64,000 nucleotides of DNA, taken from DASWZN01 sp963841635 (GTDB lineage Bacteria; Acidobacteriota; Terriglobia; Bryobacterales; Bryobacteraceae). Positions 43,973 to 53,151 of this stretch are shown here, piece after piece; the stretch's first letter is position 1, and each line of letters begins with the position of its first letter. The notes beneath the pieces were generated by a model that did not search any database, was not told the origin of the DNA, and worked only from the letters and a program-made list of their open reading frames with translations. The stretch covers positions 620,001 to 684,000 of the forward strand of contig CAWJDO010000003.1 in assembly GCA_963841635.1 (NCBI GenBank), read 5' to 3'. Made by a program: the position numbers and the translations under genes.

Positions 43973-45607
43973 ATGAAGTACTGGAAACTGCTTTTGTCCA
44001 TTCCGTTCCTGGCGATGCTGGCAGCTCAGCAGGCGCGACCTCCCATCCGCTTCGAAGACGTGACCGAAAAGGCGGGCGTCCAGTTCACGCACAGCTTCGG
44101 CGCCGAGAAACTGGGGTCGCTCCTCGAAAGCACGGGTGGCGGCGCGGTGTGGTTCGACTATAACAACGACGGGCTGATGGACCTCTATGTGGTCAGCGGC
44201 ATCCCTCTCGAAAAGGGAATGCATCCCTATCCTCTGCGCAAGCCGCCCGCCACGCCCCCGCACAACCACCTGTTCCGAAACGACGGCAATGGACACTTCA
44301 CCGACGTCACCGAGCAGGCCGGCGTCGCTGCGAACGTCTTCAGCATGGGCGCCATTGCCGCCGACTATGACAACGACGGATGGCAGGACCTGTTCGTCAG
44401 CGCTTACGGCCGAGCGATCCTCTATCACAACAACCACGACGGCACGTTCACGGATGTTACCGGGAAGGCCGGGCTCAAGGTTCCGGGTTGGTCCATCGGC
44501 TCGGTGTTCGTGGATTACGACCGCGACGGGTGCCTGGATTTGTTTGTCGGCCGGTATGTCAAGTTCGATCCCACTTACCGCGCTTACTACGCGGCGGATA
44601 ACTACCCGGGGCCTCTCGACTACGAGCCCGAGTCGAACATGCTGTTCCACAACAATTGCAACGGTACGTTCACCGACGTCAGCGAGAAGTCCGGCATCGC
44701 GGAGCTGAAGAGCCGCGCCATGGGCGTAACATCGGGCGACTTCGATCGGGACGGCTGGCCGGACATCTACGTCGCCAACGACAAGACAGAGAACTTCCTG
44801 TTCCACAACCAGAAGGACGGGACGTTCAAGGAGATCGCCGTCTCCGCCGGGGTCGCCTACGGACAGAGCGGCGAGAACACCTCGGCCATGGGCCCGATCT
44901 TTCTCGACTTCGATCACGACGGCAAGACCGACCTTTGGGTCTCGGACTCGAAGTACAACCGCATGATGAAAAATGTCGGCGATCTCAAGTTCCAGGACGT
45001 GACTGAGAAGTGCGGTATCTCGCAGGCGGCCGCGCAATACACCAGTTGGGGGACCGGCGCATACGATTACGACAACGACGGCTGGGAGGACCTGTTTATC
45101 GCACACGGCGGACTGATTCACATGGTCCCGATGGAGCACAGCGTCTTCCGCAACCTGGGCGGCTTCAAGTTCGAAGACGTTTCCCCAAGCGCCGGCGATT
45201 ACGTTGCGAAAACCAAGACCGTGGCGCGCGGGGCCGCTTTCGCCGACTTCGAGAACAACGGCAAGATCGGCGCCTACATTGTGAACCTGGGCGCGCCGGC
45301 GGTTCTGCTCCGCAACGTCACGGTAAACGCGAATCATTGGATCGCATTCAAGCTGGTGGGAGCGGGACGAGGGAAAACCAATCGAGACGGCATCGGCGCG
45401 CAGATCGAGATTGTCGCCGGCGCCCTGCACCAGCAGCGCGAGCGCGTCGGTTCGTCGGGCTATCTTTCGGGCGACGATCCGCGCGTGCATTTCGGCCTGG
45501 GCGCGGCCACGAAAGTGGATAGGGTGGTGGTCAAGTGGCTGGGCGGGTCGACGCAGGTGATGGAGAACGTCGCCGCCGATCGCATCGTAACCATCGAGGA
45601 GAAGTAG
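43973..45607 (+). CDS. CRTAC1-type secreted protein (FG-GAP/VCBS repeats, ASPIC/UnbV domain)
   Basis: The 544-residue protein has a signal peptide (MKYWKLLLSIPFLAMLAAQ) and an integrin-like FG-GAP propeller with many Asp-rich calcium loops ('WFDYNNDGLMDLYVV', 'DYDNDGWQDLFV'), then a C-terminal ASPIC/UnbV domain ('RDGIGAQIEIVAGALHQ'). Such proteins are abundant in Acidobacteriota; their role is unknown, likely surface binding. ATG 43973 lies seven bases behind the upstream stop and follows GAGGTGG. Confidence 0.9.
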   Translation: MKYWKLLLSIPFLAMLAAQQARPPIRFEDVTEKAGVQFTHSFGAEKLGSLLESTGGGAVWFDYNNDGLMDLYVVSGIPLEKGMHPYPLRKPPATPPHNHLFRNDGNGHFTDVTEQAGVAANVFSMGAIAADYDNDGWQDLFVSAYGRAILYHNNHDGTFTDVTGKAGLKVPGWSIGSVFVDYDRDGCLDLFVGRYVKFDPTYRAYYAADNYPGPLDYEPESNMLFHNNCNGTFTDVSEKSGIAELKSRAMGVTSGDFDRDGWPDIYVANDKTENFLFHNQKDGTFKEIAVSAGVAYGQSGENTSAMGPIFLDFDHDGKTDLWVSDSKYNRMMKNVGDLKFQDVTEKCGISQAAAQYTSWGTGAYDYDNDGWEDLFIAHGGLIHMVPMEHSVFRNLGGFKFEDVSPSAGDYVAKTKTVARGAAFADFENNGKIGAYIVNLGAPAVLLRNVTVNANHWIAFKLVGAGRGKTNRDGIGAQIEIVAGALHQQRERVGSSGYLSGDDPRVHFGLGAATKVDRVVVKWLGGSTQVMENVAADRIVTIEEK

Positions 45608-45609
45608 CC

Positions 45610-47451
45610 ATGCGGAACCGGATCCTGCTCGCCGCGACGCTCGCTGTCGCCACTTGCGGGGCCCAGCCCAAGCCGCGCTATCCATCGCCGATCGAGATGG
45701 CGACGTCTTCCGATGGCGGCACTCTATACGTGGTGTGCGAGGGCACGGACGAACTGGCCGTGGTCGATGCGCGTTCCGGCAGCGTGTCGCGCCGCATCGC
45801 GGTGGGCCCTGTGCCGAAAGGGGTCACGCTATCGCCGGATGGACGGCGCGCTTATGTCGTGAACTCCTGGAGCGACGACGTCTCTGAGATAGACTTGGCG
45901 TCCTTCAAGGTGGTGCGCACCCTGCGCGCGGGTTCCGAGCCCACGTCGGCGATTACAGACCGCTCTGGGTCGTTCCTCTACACGGCTAACCGAATCAGCA
46001 ACGACGTTTCGGTGATCGATCTGAAGACCGGCGCGGAGATCAAGCGTCTGCTGGCGGGAAGGGGGGCGAGTTACCTGGCGCTCTCGCCCGACGGCGCGCG
46101 TATCTACTCGACGCATATTTATCCGAATCTGGGTAAGTTCCGAACGCCGTCGCAGTCCGAGATTACGGTTATCGACACGGCGCGGCAGATGGTGGTAGAC
46201 CGCTATGGTCTGTACAACGCCGCAGGCATCTTCCACGCGGCGATGTCGAGGGACGGCAGATTGGGCGTGGCGGCCGAGTTGCGGCCCAAGAACCTGGTGC
46301 CGCTGGCGCACGTCGAGCATGGCTGGGTGATGGGCAACGCGATCTCGGTTTTCGGCGCGGACACCGGCGAACTGGTGCAGGTTCCGATCGACGAACTGGA
46401 TCGCTACTATACTCCTCCGTTCAGCGTCGTCATCGCGGCGGACACGAGCGTGGTCTATGTCTCGACGACCGGTTCGGACAGCGTGACCGTGGTCGATGTC
46501 GCGCGGCTGCTGAGGTTCATCCGCTCGCTTACACCCGCCCAGCGGAAGACCGTGGCGAACGACCTTTCGGCTTCCGCCAACTATGTGACGGGCCGCATTC
46601 CAGTCGGTGTAGCGCCGAAGGGCATGGCGCTTTCGCCGGATGGCAGCCGTCTCTACGTGGCCAACCGCAACGACGACACGATCTCCGTCGTGGACACCGC
46701 GACGCGCAAAGCGGTGCGGACGATCGCGCTCGGCGCACCCGCCCAGCTCTCCGCGGAGCGCCGGGGCGAGCGCTTGTTCTTCAGCGCGCGGTTCGGCTTC
46801 CAGGGTCATTTTGGCTGCGCGAACTGTCACCTGGAGGCGACTTTCGACGGCGCTCAATGGGACCTGGAGCCGGACGGCTTCGGCAAAGATATCGTGGATA
46901 ACCGGCTGCTCGAGGACATCAAGGACACCGCGCCGTTCAAATGGAACGGCGGTAATCCCGATCTCGAAACCGAGTGTGGCCCGCGGACCGAGAAGTTCTT
47001 CTACCGTTCGCAGGGTTACTCGCGCGACGAGCTGGAGGACCTGGTTGCGTTCATCAAAGCGCTGCCGCTGCGGCCAAACCGCCATCGCCTGCCGAACGGA
47101 GAGCTGACGCCGTCGCAGGAGCGAGGCAAAGCGATCTTCGAGCGCACGCGCGGGAAAAACGGCAAGCCGATTCCCGAGAACAACCAGTGCCCCGTGTGTC
47201 ACTCCGGTCCGCACTATACCAACCAGCAGCTTGCAGATGTCGGCAGCGGCAAGTGGACCGATCGCTCACCCTTGTTCGACGTTCCGCAGCTGAGTAACAT
47301 CGCCCTCACCGCGCCGTATCTGCACGACGGATCAGCCAAGTCGCTCGAGGAGATCTGGACGGTCTTCAACCCCAAAGACACGCACGGCCTAACGAACGAT
47401 CTGCAGAAGGACGAGCTAAACGATCTGATCGAATATCTGAAGACGCTGTAG
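45610..47451 (+). CDS. YVTN beta-propeller / di-heme cytochrome c fusion
   Basis: The 613-residue protein has a signal peptide, a seven-bladed YVTN propeller (about 30-390; repeats such as 'VVDARSGSVSRRIAVGPVPKGVTLSPDGRRAYVVN') and a C-terminal di-haem peroxidase/MauG-like part with CANCH (403-407) and CPVCH (527-531). It lies two bases after the CRTAC1 stop codon. Together the three genes suggest a secreted redox module in which haem proteins and a calcium-propeller act on one substrate outside the cell. ATG 45610 is chosen. Confidence 0.88.
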   Translation: MRNRILLAATLAVATCGAQPKPRYPSPIEMATSSDGGTLYVVCEGTDELAVVDARSGSVSRRIAVGPVPKGVTLSPDGRRAYVVNSWSDDVSEIDLASFKVVRTLRAGSEPTSAITDRSGSFLYTANRISNDVSVIDLKTGAEIKRLLAGRGASYLALSPDGARIYSTHIYPNLGKFRTPSQSEITVIDTARQMVVDRYGLYNAAGIFHAAMSRDGRLGVAAELRPKNLVPLAHVEHGWVMGNAISVFGADTGELVQVPIDELDRYYTPPFSVVIAADTSVVYVSTTGSDSVTVVDVARLLRFIRSLTPAQRKTVANDLSASANYVTGRIPVGVAPKGMALSPDGSRLYVANRNDDTISVVDTATRKAVRTIALGAPAQLSAERRGERLFFSARFGFQGHFGCANCHLEATFDGAQWDLEPDGFGKDIVDNRLLEDIKDTAPFKWNGGNPDLETECGPRTEKFFYRSQGYSRDELEDLVAFIKALPLRPNRHRLPNGELTPSQERGKAIFERTRGKNGKPIPENNQCPVCHSGPHYTNQQLADVGSGKWTDRSPLFDVPQLSNIALTAPYLHDGSAKSLEEIWTVFNPKDTHGLTNDLQKDELNDLIEYLKTL

Positions 47452-47461
47452 CGCGACCGGA

Positions 47462-47672
47462 TCACTGTATGTCGGCCGCGTGGATTGTGTCCGGGATAAA
47501 GGAGCGGTCGACTGTCGCGAATATCGCTTTCCAGAATGCCCGCCCGCAGGCCCATATTGGCAATTCGCTGCATCTCCTGGTCGGTCGGATTGAGCATCCG
47601 GTAGCTGACCCGATCCGGCGGCTCGGTTAGAACGTAGCGGATGAGGGCCTCATCCTGGCGGAAGTATGCCTG
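47462..47672 (-). pseudogene. 3' remnant of an ABC substrate-binding protein (NMT1/SsuA-like)
   Basis: A short minus-strand stretch encodes 'YFRQDEALIRYVLTEPPDRV' and 'YRMLNPTDQEMQRIANMGL', typical of the C-terminus of nitrate/sulfonate/taurine-type binding proteins. The frame then shifts, and the next frame continues with DRSFIPDTIHAADIQ before TGA at 47462, which is how such proteins normally end. The N-terminal four-fifths are missing. This is a decayed, truncated gene fragment, not functional. Confidence 0.6.
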
Positions 47673-47804
47673 TGGTGAGCTAATTGCCGGACCCGAGCCA
47701 CAACGCTGGCCTCGGCGAGGTGACAGAGCCCGAATATCGCGTCGAGTCCGCTTACTAGTCAAAACCATGTAACACGTTTTCTGTATTGACCCACGGCCGT
47801 TAGA

Positions 47805-47943
47805 GTGATAAGTGATAGTAAGGCTCGCTCAAGGCGGGCGTGGCGCAGAGGGGTAGTCCCGCAAAAAGCTGTTATGGGTCCCGTGAGGGCAAGTGTGCCC
47901 ACTCGACCCGAAGAGATGCAGCCGGGGTGTGGAGGTCTCAATC
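47805..47943 (+). promoter_or_regulatory. Structured leader of the Oar-like gene
   Basis: The roughly 140 bases before the start codon are rich in potential stems: GCTCGC/GCGGGC near 47823-47838, GGGG/TCCC near 47850-47859, and a two-level hairpin GGGTC (47876-47880)/GACCC (47905-47909) enclosing GGGCA/TGCCC with loop AGTG. GTGGAGG (47929-47935) is the ribosome-binding site. The rest of 47673-47804 shows no gene. It could be a regulatory RNA element, but it matches no riboswitch I know. Confidence 0.4.
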
Positions 47944-50900
47944 ATGAAGCAATTGAGTGTTCTGTTCCTATTCTTCGCGTGCCTGAGTGCGCGTGCGCAA
48001 GATCCGACGGGGACCTTGGATGGACAAATCCTCGATCCGTCGGGCGCGGTCGTGACGCAGGCGCTGGTCGCCGCGCGAAACACGCAGACTGGCTTCTCCG
48101 CGACGCAGCATTCCGGCATGGACGGCTCTTTTCGCTTCTCCGCCTTGCCGGTGGGCGACTATGAACTGCATGTCTCGGCACAAGGTTTTACGGCGTTCAG
48201 CGCCTCGCCGATTCGGATCGACATCAATCGCACGGTGCGAGTGCCCGTCAAGCTGGCGGTGGAGGGCGGCAAGAGCGAGGTGACGGTGACCGCGAGTGCT
48301 GCGACTGTCGATGTCAGCTCCACCCTGGGTAACGTCGTTTCCGAACGGGAGGCGACGGACTTGCCCCTCAACGGACGCGACCTGACGCAGCTCGGGCTGC
48401 TGCAGCCGGGAGTGGCGCCCATGACGGTCGGCCTTGCCGAGGCCGGCGGTATAGCGCGCAGCGGCCAGGCCTACGCTGTGAACGGGCAGCGGCCGGAATC
48501 GAACAACTACCTGCTGGATGGCGCCTCAAACGTGGACAGCGTGAATGGCGGATACGCCCTGCGCGTGCCGGTGGATGCCGTGACCGAGTTTCGCATCCTC
48601 ACGCTGAACGCGCCCGCCGAATATGGCGAGACCAGCGGCGCGACGACGTCGATGGTGACGAAGTCCGGAGGCAACGGTTTTCATGGCGATGTTTACGAGT
48701 TTCTTCGAAACAACGCCATGGACGCGCGCAACTTCTTCGCCGCGCAGACGGAACCGCTGCACCGCAATCAGTACGGCGCCACCCTGGGCGGACCTATCCG
48801 CAAGGACAAGGATTTCTTTTTCGTCTACTACGAAGGACAGCGCGACAGCGAGGGCAAGACGCAGGCCGCTATCGTGCCCACCGCCGCGGAGCGGACCGGA
48901 GATTTCTCCGGGCTCACCGATCCCACAACGGGGCAGCCGGCTCCCCTCATCAACTACTTTACCGGGCAGCAGTTCCCGGGAAACCAGATCGCACCGTACA
49001 TGCAGAATTCGATCGCTCTCGCTGCGACGAAACTGTATCCGCTGCCCAATATCGGCACCAACGTGTTTGAATCAACCCAGATCGGATCGACGAACTACGA
49101 CCAGGGCGGCTTCCGCCTTGATCACTACTTTGGCGACAACGACCAGCTCTTTGCGCGGTACGCAACGTCGTCGCTTAACCAGTTCGACCCGTTGCCCATC
49201 GCGGGAGCCGGCGTGCCCGGATTCCCGGTCACGGACGACATAGTCACCAACTCGGCCACCGCCTCCTGGGTCCACACATTTTCGCCGCACACCGTGCAGA
49301 CGGCGCGCGTGTCCTTCTTCCGGAATCTGTTCAAGGCGGGACAGGCGACCAATCATGCGCCGGGGAGTGACCTGGGGTTCCAATACGGGCCCACCCTGGG
49401 GCCGAACCAGGGCGTTCCGTATCTCATCGTGAGCGGGTACGCATCGCTGGGCAATCCGATTACCGGTCCGCAGAACACATATCAGAACGACTTCCAGGGG
49501 TCCTATTCGCTGGCCGTGTCGCGCGGCCGGCACAACCTCAAGGTCGGAGCCGACCTGACCCGCGAGCAGATCAACGTTCTGTTCGGCATTGCCACGAACG
49601 GCTTTTTCGTGTTCGCTCCCTTCCCCGCCAGCGATTCCTTCGCCAGTTTCCTGCTGGGGCAATCGGTGCAGTTCTTTCAGGGCGGCGGCCAGTTCGACCG
49701 CGGACTTCGTAAGTGGATCGCGGCGGGGTATGCGCAGGACGCCTACCGGATCAACTCGCGCCTGACTCTCAACCTTGGTCTCCGATACGAGGTCAACACG
49801 CCGTACGTTGACATCAGGAATCGCATGAACGCGTGGGCGCCGGGCCAGCAATCCAAGATCTATCCGAACGCGCCGGCCGGGCTGCTGTTTCCAGGCGATC
49901 CCGGCGTGCCGGCGGGCATTGCACCTATCGACTACAAGGAATTCATGCCGCGCCTCGGCTTCGCCTGGGATCCGTTCGGCGGCAACAAAACCATCGTGCG
50001 GGCCGGCTACGGTATTTTCTACGACGGCTTCACGAACGGCACGGGGGGGCCCTTGCAGGCCGCTGTCAGCGCGCTGCCGTGGACCGAGGCGTACCAGTTG
50101 CCAGGGCCGGGATTCAACCTGGCTAATCCCTATGGCAGCGCCGGGCCGCCGTTCAGTACCCAGAATTTCGTTGCGCCTGCGACCGTGCTGACGGTGCAAT
50201 CGGGAATGCGGCCACCGTATTCGCAGAATTGGAACTTCTCCATCGAGCAAGCGATCGCGGGGACCTATCTGCTCGACGTTCGCTATGTCGGAAATAAGGG
50301 TACGCACCTGCCGCGCTTCATAGAGGCCAATCCCACCATTTACGGGCCGGGCGTTAATCCGAATAACAACAACCAGATGAGGCAGTACACCACGTGCAAC
50401 GCGCAAGGTATCTGCAATTATGGATCGGTGGGGCTGCTGGCGGACAATTCCAGTTCCACTTACCACGCGCTTGAAGCGGCCTTCTCACGGCAGTACTCAC
50501 ATGGCCTGAGCTTCCTGGCGTCCTACTGGTACTCGAAGAGCCTTGACTATATCTCGACGCTGAACGTAGCGGGTTCGGCTCCCACGCTGGTAGCCGGCGA
50601 AAACGACCTGGCTCAGAACCCGTTCAACCTGGCGGCTGAGCACGGCCCTTCGCTCTTCGATGCCACGCACCGGTTCGTGTTCAGCGGAAGCTGGGCGCTG
50701 CCGAAGTGGCGGGATGCCCCACGGGCCGCTGGTTTCCTTATCAACGGCTGGCAGCTGAACACCATCGCCAGTCTGTCGTCTGGAACGCCTTTCACCGTGT
50801 ACGACAGCGCTAACGTGTCCCTGCAGGGCAGCGCGCCCGAAATTACCGGCTTCTACTCGAGCCGGCCCGACCTGATTTCCGATCCGAATGCGGGCCAGCC

Positions 50901-51213
50901 GCACACGCCGAACCAGTGGGTGAGCCGCGCTCCCTTCGTGCAACTGAATCCGCAAACGCAGGCGGGTCAGTTCGGGAACGAGGGTCGCAACGTGGTGCGG
51001 GGTCCGGGGATCGAAGACGTCGATCTTTCGCTGTTCAAGTTCTTCGCCCTCGGCGAGACCCAGCGCGTGCAGTTTCGGGCGGAGTGCTTCAACCTGCTCA
51101 ACCATCCGAATTTCGGTCTGCCTGAGAATGACCTGGAATCTCCGGCATTCGGCCAGATCCTGCAGGCGGGGCCGCCGCGGCTGCTGCAGCTTGCGGTGAA
51201 GTTCGTCTTCTAG
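47944..51213 (+). CDS. Oar-like TonB-dependent outer-membrane protein
   Basis: The 1089-residue protein has a signal peptide (MKQLSVLFLFFACLSARA), a CarboxypepD_reg domain (about 22-105, 'GTLDGQILDPSGAVVTQALV'), a plug ('NGRDLTQLGLLQPGV', 'NGQRPESNNYLLDGASNVD') and a beta barrel ending in Phe (LQLAVKFVF), required for BAM assembly. Acidobacteria have many such Oar-like proteins, thought to bind or import large substrates. ATG 47944 is chosen. The TAG stop is part of a CTAG duplication made by the adjoining inserted element. Confidence 0.92.
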   Translation: MKQLSVLFLFFACLSARAQDPTGTLDGQILDPSGAVVTQALVAARNTQTGFSATQHSGMDGSFRFSALPVGDYELHVSAQGFTAFSASPIRIDINRTVRVPVKLAVEGGKSEVTVTASAATVDVSSTLGNVVSEREATDLPLNGRDLTQLGLLQPGVAPMTVGLAEAGGIARSGQAYAVNGQRPESNNYLLDGASNVDSVNGGYALRVPVDAVTEFRILTLNAPAEYGETSGATTSMVTKSGGNGFHGDVYEFLRNNAMDARNFFAAQTEPLHRNQYGATLGGPIRKDKDFFFVYYEGQRDSEGKTQAAIVPTAAERTGDFSGLTDPTTGQPAPLINYFTGQQFPGNQIAPYMQNSIALAATKLYPLPNIGTNVFESTQIGSTNYDQGGFRLDHYFGDNDQLFARYATSSLNQFDPLPIAGAGVPGFPVTDDIVTNSATASWVHTFSPHTVQTARVSFFRNLFKAGQATNHAPGSDLGFQYGPTLGPNQGVPYLIVSGYASLGNPITGPQNTYQNDFQGSYSLAVSRGRHNLKVGADLTREQINVLFGIATNGFFVFAPFPASDSFASFLLGQSVQFFQGGGQFDRGLRKWIAAGYAQDAYRINSRLTLNLGLRYEVNTPYVDIRNRMNAWAPGQQSKIYPNAPAGLLFPGDPGVPAGIAPIDYKEFMPRLGFAWDPFGGNKTIVRAGYGIFYDGFTNGTGGPLQAAVSALPWTEAYQLPGPGFNLANPYGSAGPPFSTQNFVAPATVLTVQSGMRPPYSQNWNFSIEQAIAGTYLLDVRYVGNKGTHLPRFIEANPTIYGPGVNPNNNNQMRQYTTCNAQGICNYGSVGLLADNSSSTYHALEAAFSRQYSHGLSFLASYWYSKSLDYISTLNVAGSAPTLVAGENDLAQNPFNLAAEHGPSLFDATHRFVFSGSWALPKWRDAPRAAGFLINGWQLNTIASLSSGTPFTVYDSANVSLQGSAPEITGFYSSRPDLISDPNAGQPHTPNQWVSRAPFVQLNPQTQAGQFGNEGRNVVRGPGIEDVDLSLFKFFALGETQRVQFRAECFNLLNHPNFGLPENDLESPAFGQILQAGPPRLLQLAVKFVF

Positions 51214-51474
51214 ATTAAATTCGGGACAGTATACTCATTCACCGATTTGCGGCGTGGCCCGCAAGACGGCTCAGATGCTGGGTGAGGAGACTCGCCAAGT
51301 GAACGTCCGCGGTCCGTCGATGACCTGATTTCCAGTCAGGAACGCCGGGCGGGATCGCGCAGTGAATGCCCTGCAGGCCGGTTAACTTATTGAAGACCAG
51401 AGTGATAGCACTGCTTGAGGACGCCGGGCCGCCGCCGGAAAATCGGTGAATGAGTATACTGTCCCGAATTTAAT
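51214..51474. mobile_element. 261-bp MITE-like element with 35-bp perfect terminal inverted repeats
   Basis: The ends ATTAAATTCGGGACAGTATA... (51214-51248) and its exact reverse complement (51440-51474) bound a 261-bp stretch without a gene. CTAG stands on both sides (51210-51213 and 51475-51478), a likely 4-bp target duplication of the YTAR type used by IS5-like transposases. Inside is a small hairpin CCTGA/TCAGG near 51326-51342. The flanks form TTCTAGAA if the element is removed. No transposase is encoded, so it would need one in trans. Confidence 0.8.
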
Positions 51475-53151
51475 CTAGAAGCGGCCGGTGTCGCGCACGC
51501 CCTTGCCTTCGGTGCACTCCCAGAGCCGGCCGGCGGCCAGGTTCTTGAACTCTTCGACGCGGCTGCTGGGCCAGGCGATGACCACTCGGTCGACCTTGTC
51601 GCGCTTCGCCAGGCCGAAGGTCAGCGCCAGTTCCGACTGCGAAAGATAGCTCGACCCGCTCTTGACCACGCGCGAACTTACCTCGCCGCCGTAGTAGATG
51701 CGCACGGTGGCCCCGATCGCGTCGCGGTTCGACTTCGTGCCGATCAGCCGGAAGCGGATCGAGCGGTTCCCGGAAAACTGGTCGTTTCGATACAAATAGG
51801 CCGGGCCGTGGTTGGTGGTGATCAGGACGTCGACGTCGCCGTCGCGATCGAAGTCGGCGAAGGCGGCCCCGCGGCTGACCTTCGGCTCGGCGAACGCCGC
51901 TCCCGCCTGGCGCGCCACGTCCTCGAAGCCCTTCGGGCCGCGATTGAGGAACAGGTGCGGCGGCATAGCGTACTGCACGCCGGGCTGCACCATGCTGAAG
52001 TCGTCGATGTGGCCGTTCACCACCAGCAGGTCGAGCCGTCCGTCCAGGTCCACGTCGAAGAAGAAAGTGCCGAAGCCCAAGCTGCGGCGCGAGCGGCGGC
52101 CCAGCTCGGAGCCGGGCGCCTTATCCGCGTAGATCCCGCGCTTGTTCGGAGTGTAGAGCCCCAGCATCTCGTTGTCGAAGTTGGTCACCACCAGACCCGT
52201 GATGCCCGAGTTGTCGTAATCCGCCGCGTCCACGCCCATCCCGCCGCGCGCTTTGCCGTCTTCGCTGAAGGCGACCCCGGCGCGCACCGCAGCGTCTTCG
52301 AACTTGCCGTCGCGCAGGTTGTGGTACAGCTTGTTGGGCTCGGTGTCGTTGGCGACGAACAGGTCGGGCCAGCCGTCGTTGTCGTAGTCGAACATGGCCA
52401 CGCCCAGCGATTTCGAGCTGCCGTCGAAGATGCCCGAGTGTGCCGTCACGTCCTCGAAGGTGCCATTGCCGCGGTTGTGAAACAGCCAGCAGGTCTCGCC
52501 GCGATACGCCTCCGGCGTGCAGTATTGCTTGACCTTGCCGTCCACGGAGCAGAAGACGTCCAGCTGCGGCGACCACTTCACGTAATTACACACGAACAGA
52601 TCGAGCAAGCCGTCGCGGTCGTAATCGAACCATAGCGCGGAGCTGCTGAAGGCCAGCCGCCCGCCCAGACCGGCCTTTTCCGTCACGTCCACGAAACTGC
52701 CCTTGCCCGTGTTGTGGAATAAGCGGCCCTGGCCCACCGCGCTGACGTAGAGATCGGGAAAGCCGTCGTTGTCGTAGTCGCCGACGGCGACGCCCATGCC
52801 GTACATCTCGATGTCGAGCCCCGCCTGCCGCGTCACATCGGCGAACGTGCCGTTGCGGTTGTTGCGGTAAAGCTTCATCGCGGTGCGCTGTTTGCGATGC
52901 CCGGGCCAATCCATGCTCTGCACCAGCAGGATGTCCTGCCAGCCGTCGCCATCGTAGTCGAAAAACGCGCACCCGGAGCCCATGCACTCGGGCAAGAACT
53001 TGGCGCCGTAGGCGCCGCTGTTGTGGACGAAGCGGACTCCTGCCTGCGAGGTTACGTCTTCGAAGCGAAAGCCCAGATCGTTCTTGCTGTCGGCCAGGGC
53101 GCTCGCGGCCACGAGCGCCGGTAGGCCTGACAGGAACTGCCTGCGGTTCAC
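51475..53151 (-). CDS. CRTAC1-type protein with Tat-like signal (FG-GAP/ASPIC-UnbV)
   Basis: The 558-residue protein starts MNRRQFLSGLPALVAASALA, a probable Tat signal (RRQFL), followed by about seven FG-GAP calcium loops ('FFDYDGDGWQDILLV', 'DYDNDGFPDLYV') and an ASPIC/UnbV domain ('NRDAIGATVRIYYGGEVSS'). GTG 53151 overlaps the stop codon of the upstream response regulator (GTGA), so this exported protein is translated in step with a two-component system. Its stop codon lies in the CTAG duplicate of the neighbouring element. Confidence 0.88.
   Translation of the reverse strand: MNRRQFLSGLPALVAASALADSKNDLGFRFEDVTSQAGVRFVHNSGAYGAKFLPECMGSGCAFFDYDGDGWQDILLVQSMDWPGHRKQRTAMKLYRNNRNGTFADVTRQAGLDIEMYGMGVAVGDYDNDGFPDLYVSAVGQGRLFHNTGKGSFVDVTEKAGLGGRLAFSSSALWFDYDRDGLLDLFVCNYVKWSPQLDVFCSVDGKVKQYCTPEAYRGETCWLFHNRGNGTFEDVTAHSGIFDGSSKSLGVAMFDYDNDGWPDLFVANDTEPNKLYHNLRDGKFEDAAVRAGVAFSEDGKARGGMGVDAADYDNSGITGLVVTNFDNEMLGLYTPNKRGIYADKAPGSELGRRSRRSLGFGTFFFDVDLDGRLDLLVVNGHIDDFSMVQPGVQYAMPPHLFLNRGPKGFEDVARQAGAAFAEPKVSRGAAFADFDRDGDVDVLITTNHGPAYLYRNDQFSGNRSIRFRLIGTKSNRDAIGATVRIYYGGEVSSRVVKSGSSYLSQSELALTFGLAKRDKVDRVVIAWPSSRVEEFKNLAAGRLWECTEGKGVRDTGRF

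Noticed and set aside
47830..47910. tRNA-like start GGGCGTGGCGCAGA with GGTAG
   Set aside because: No matching acceptor 3' strand and no anticodon or T arm could be found at tRNA spacing.
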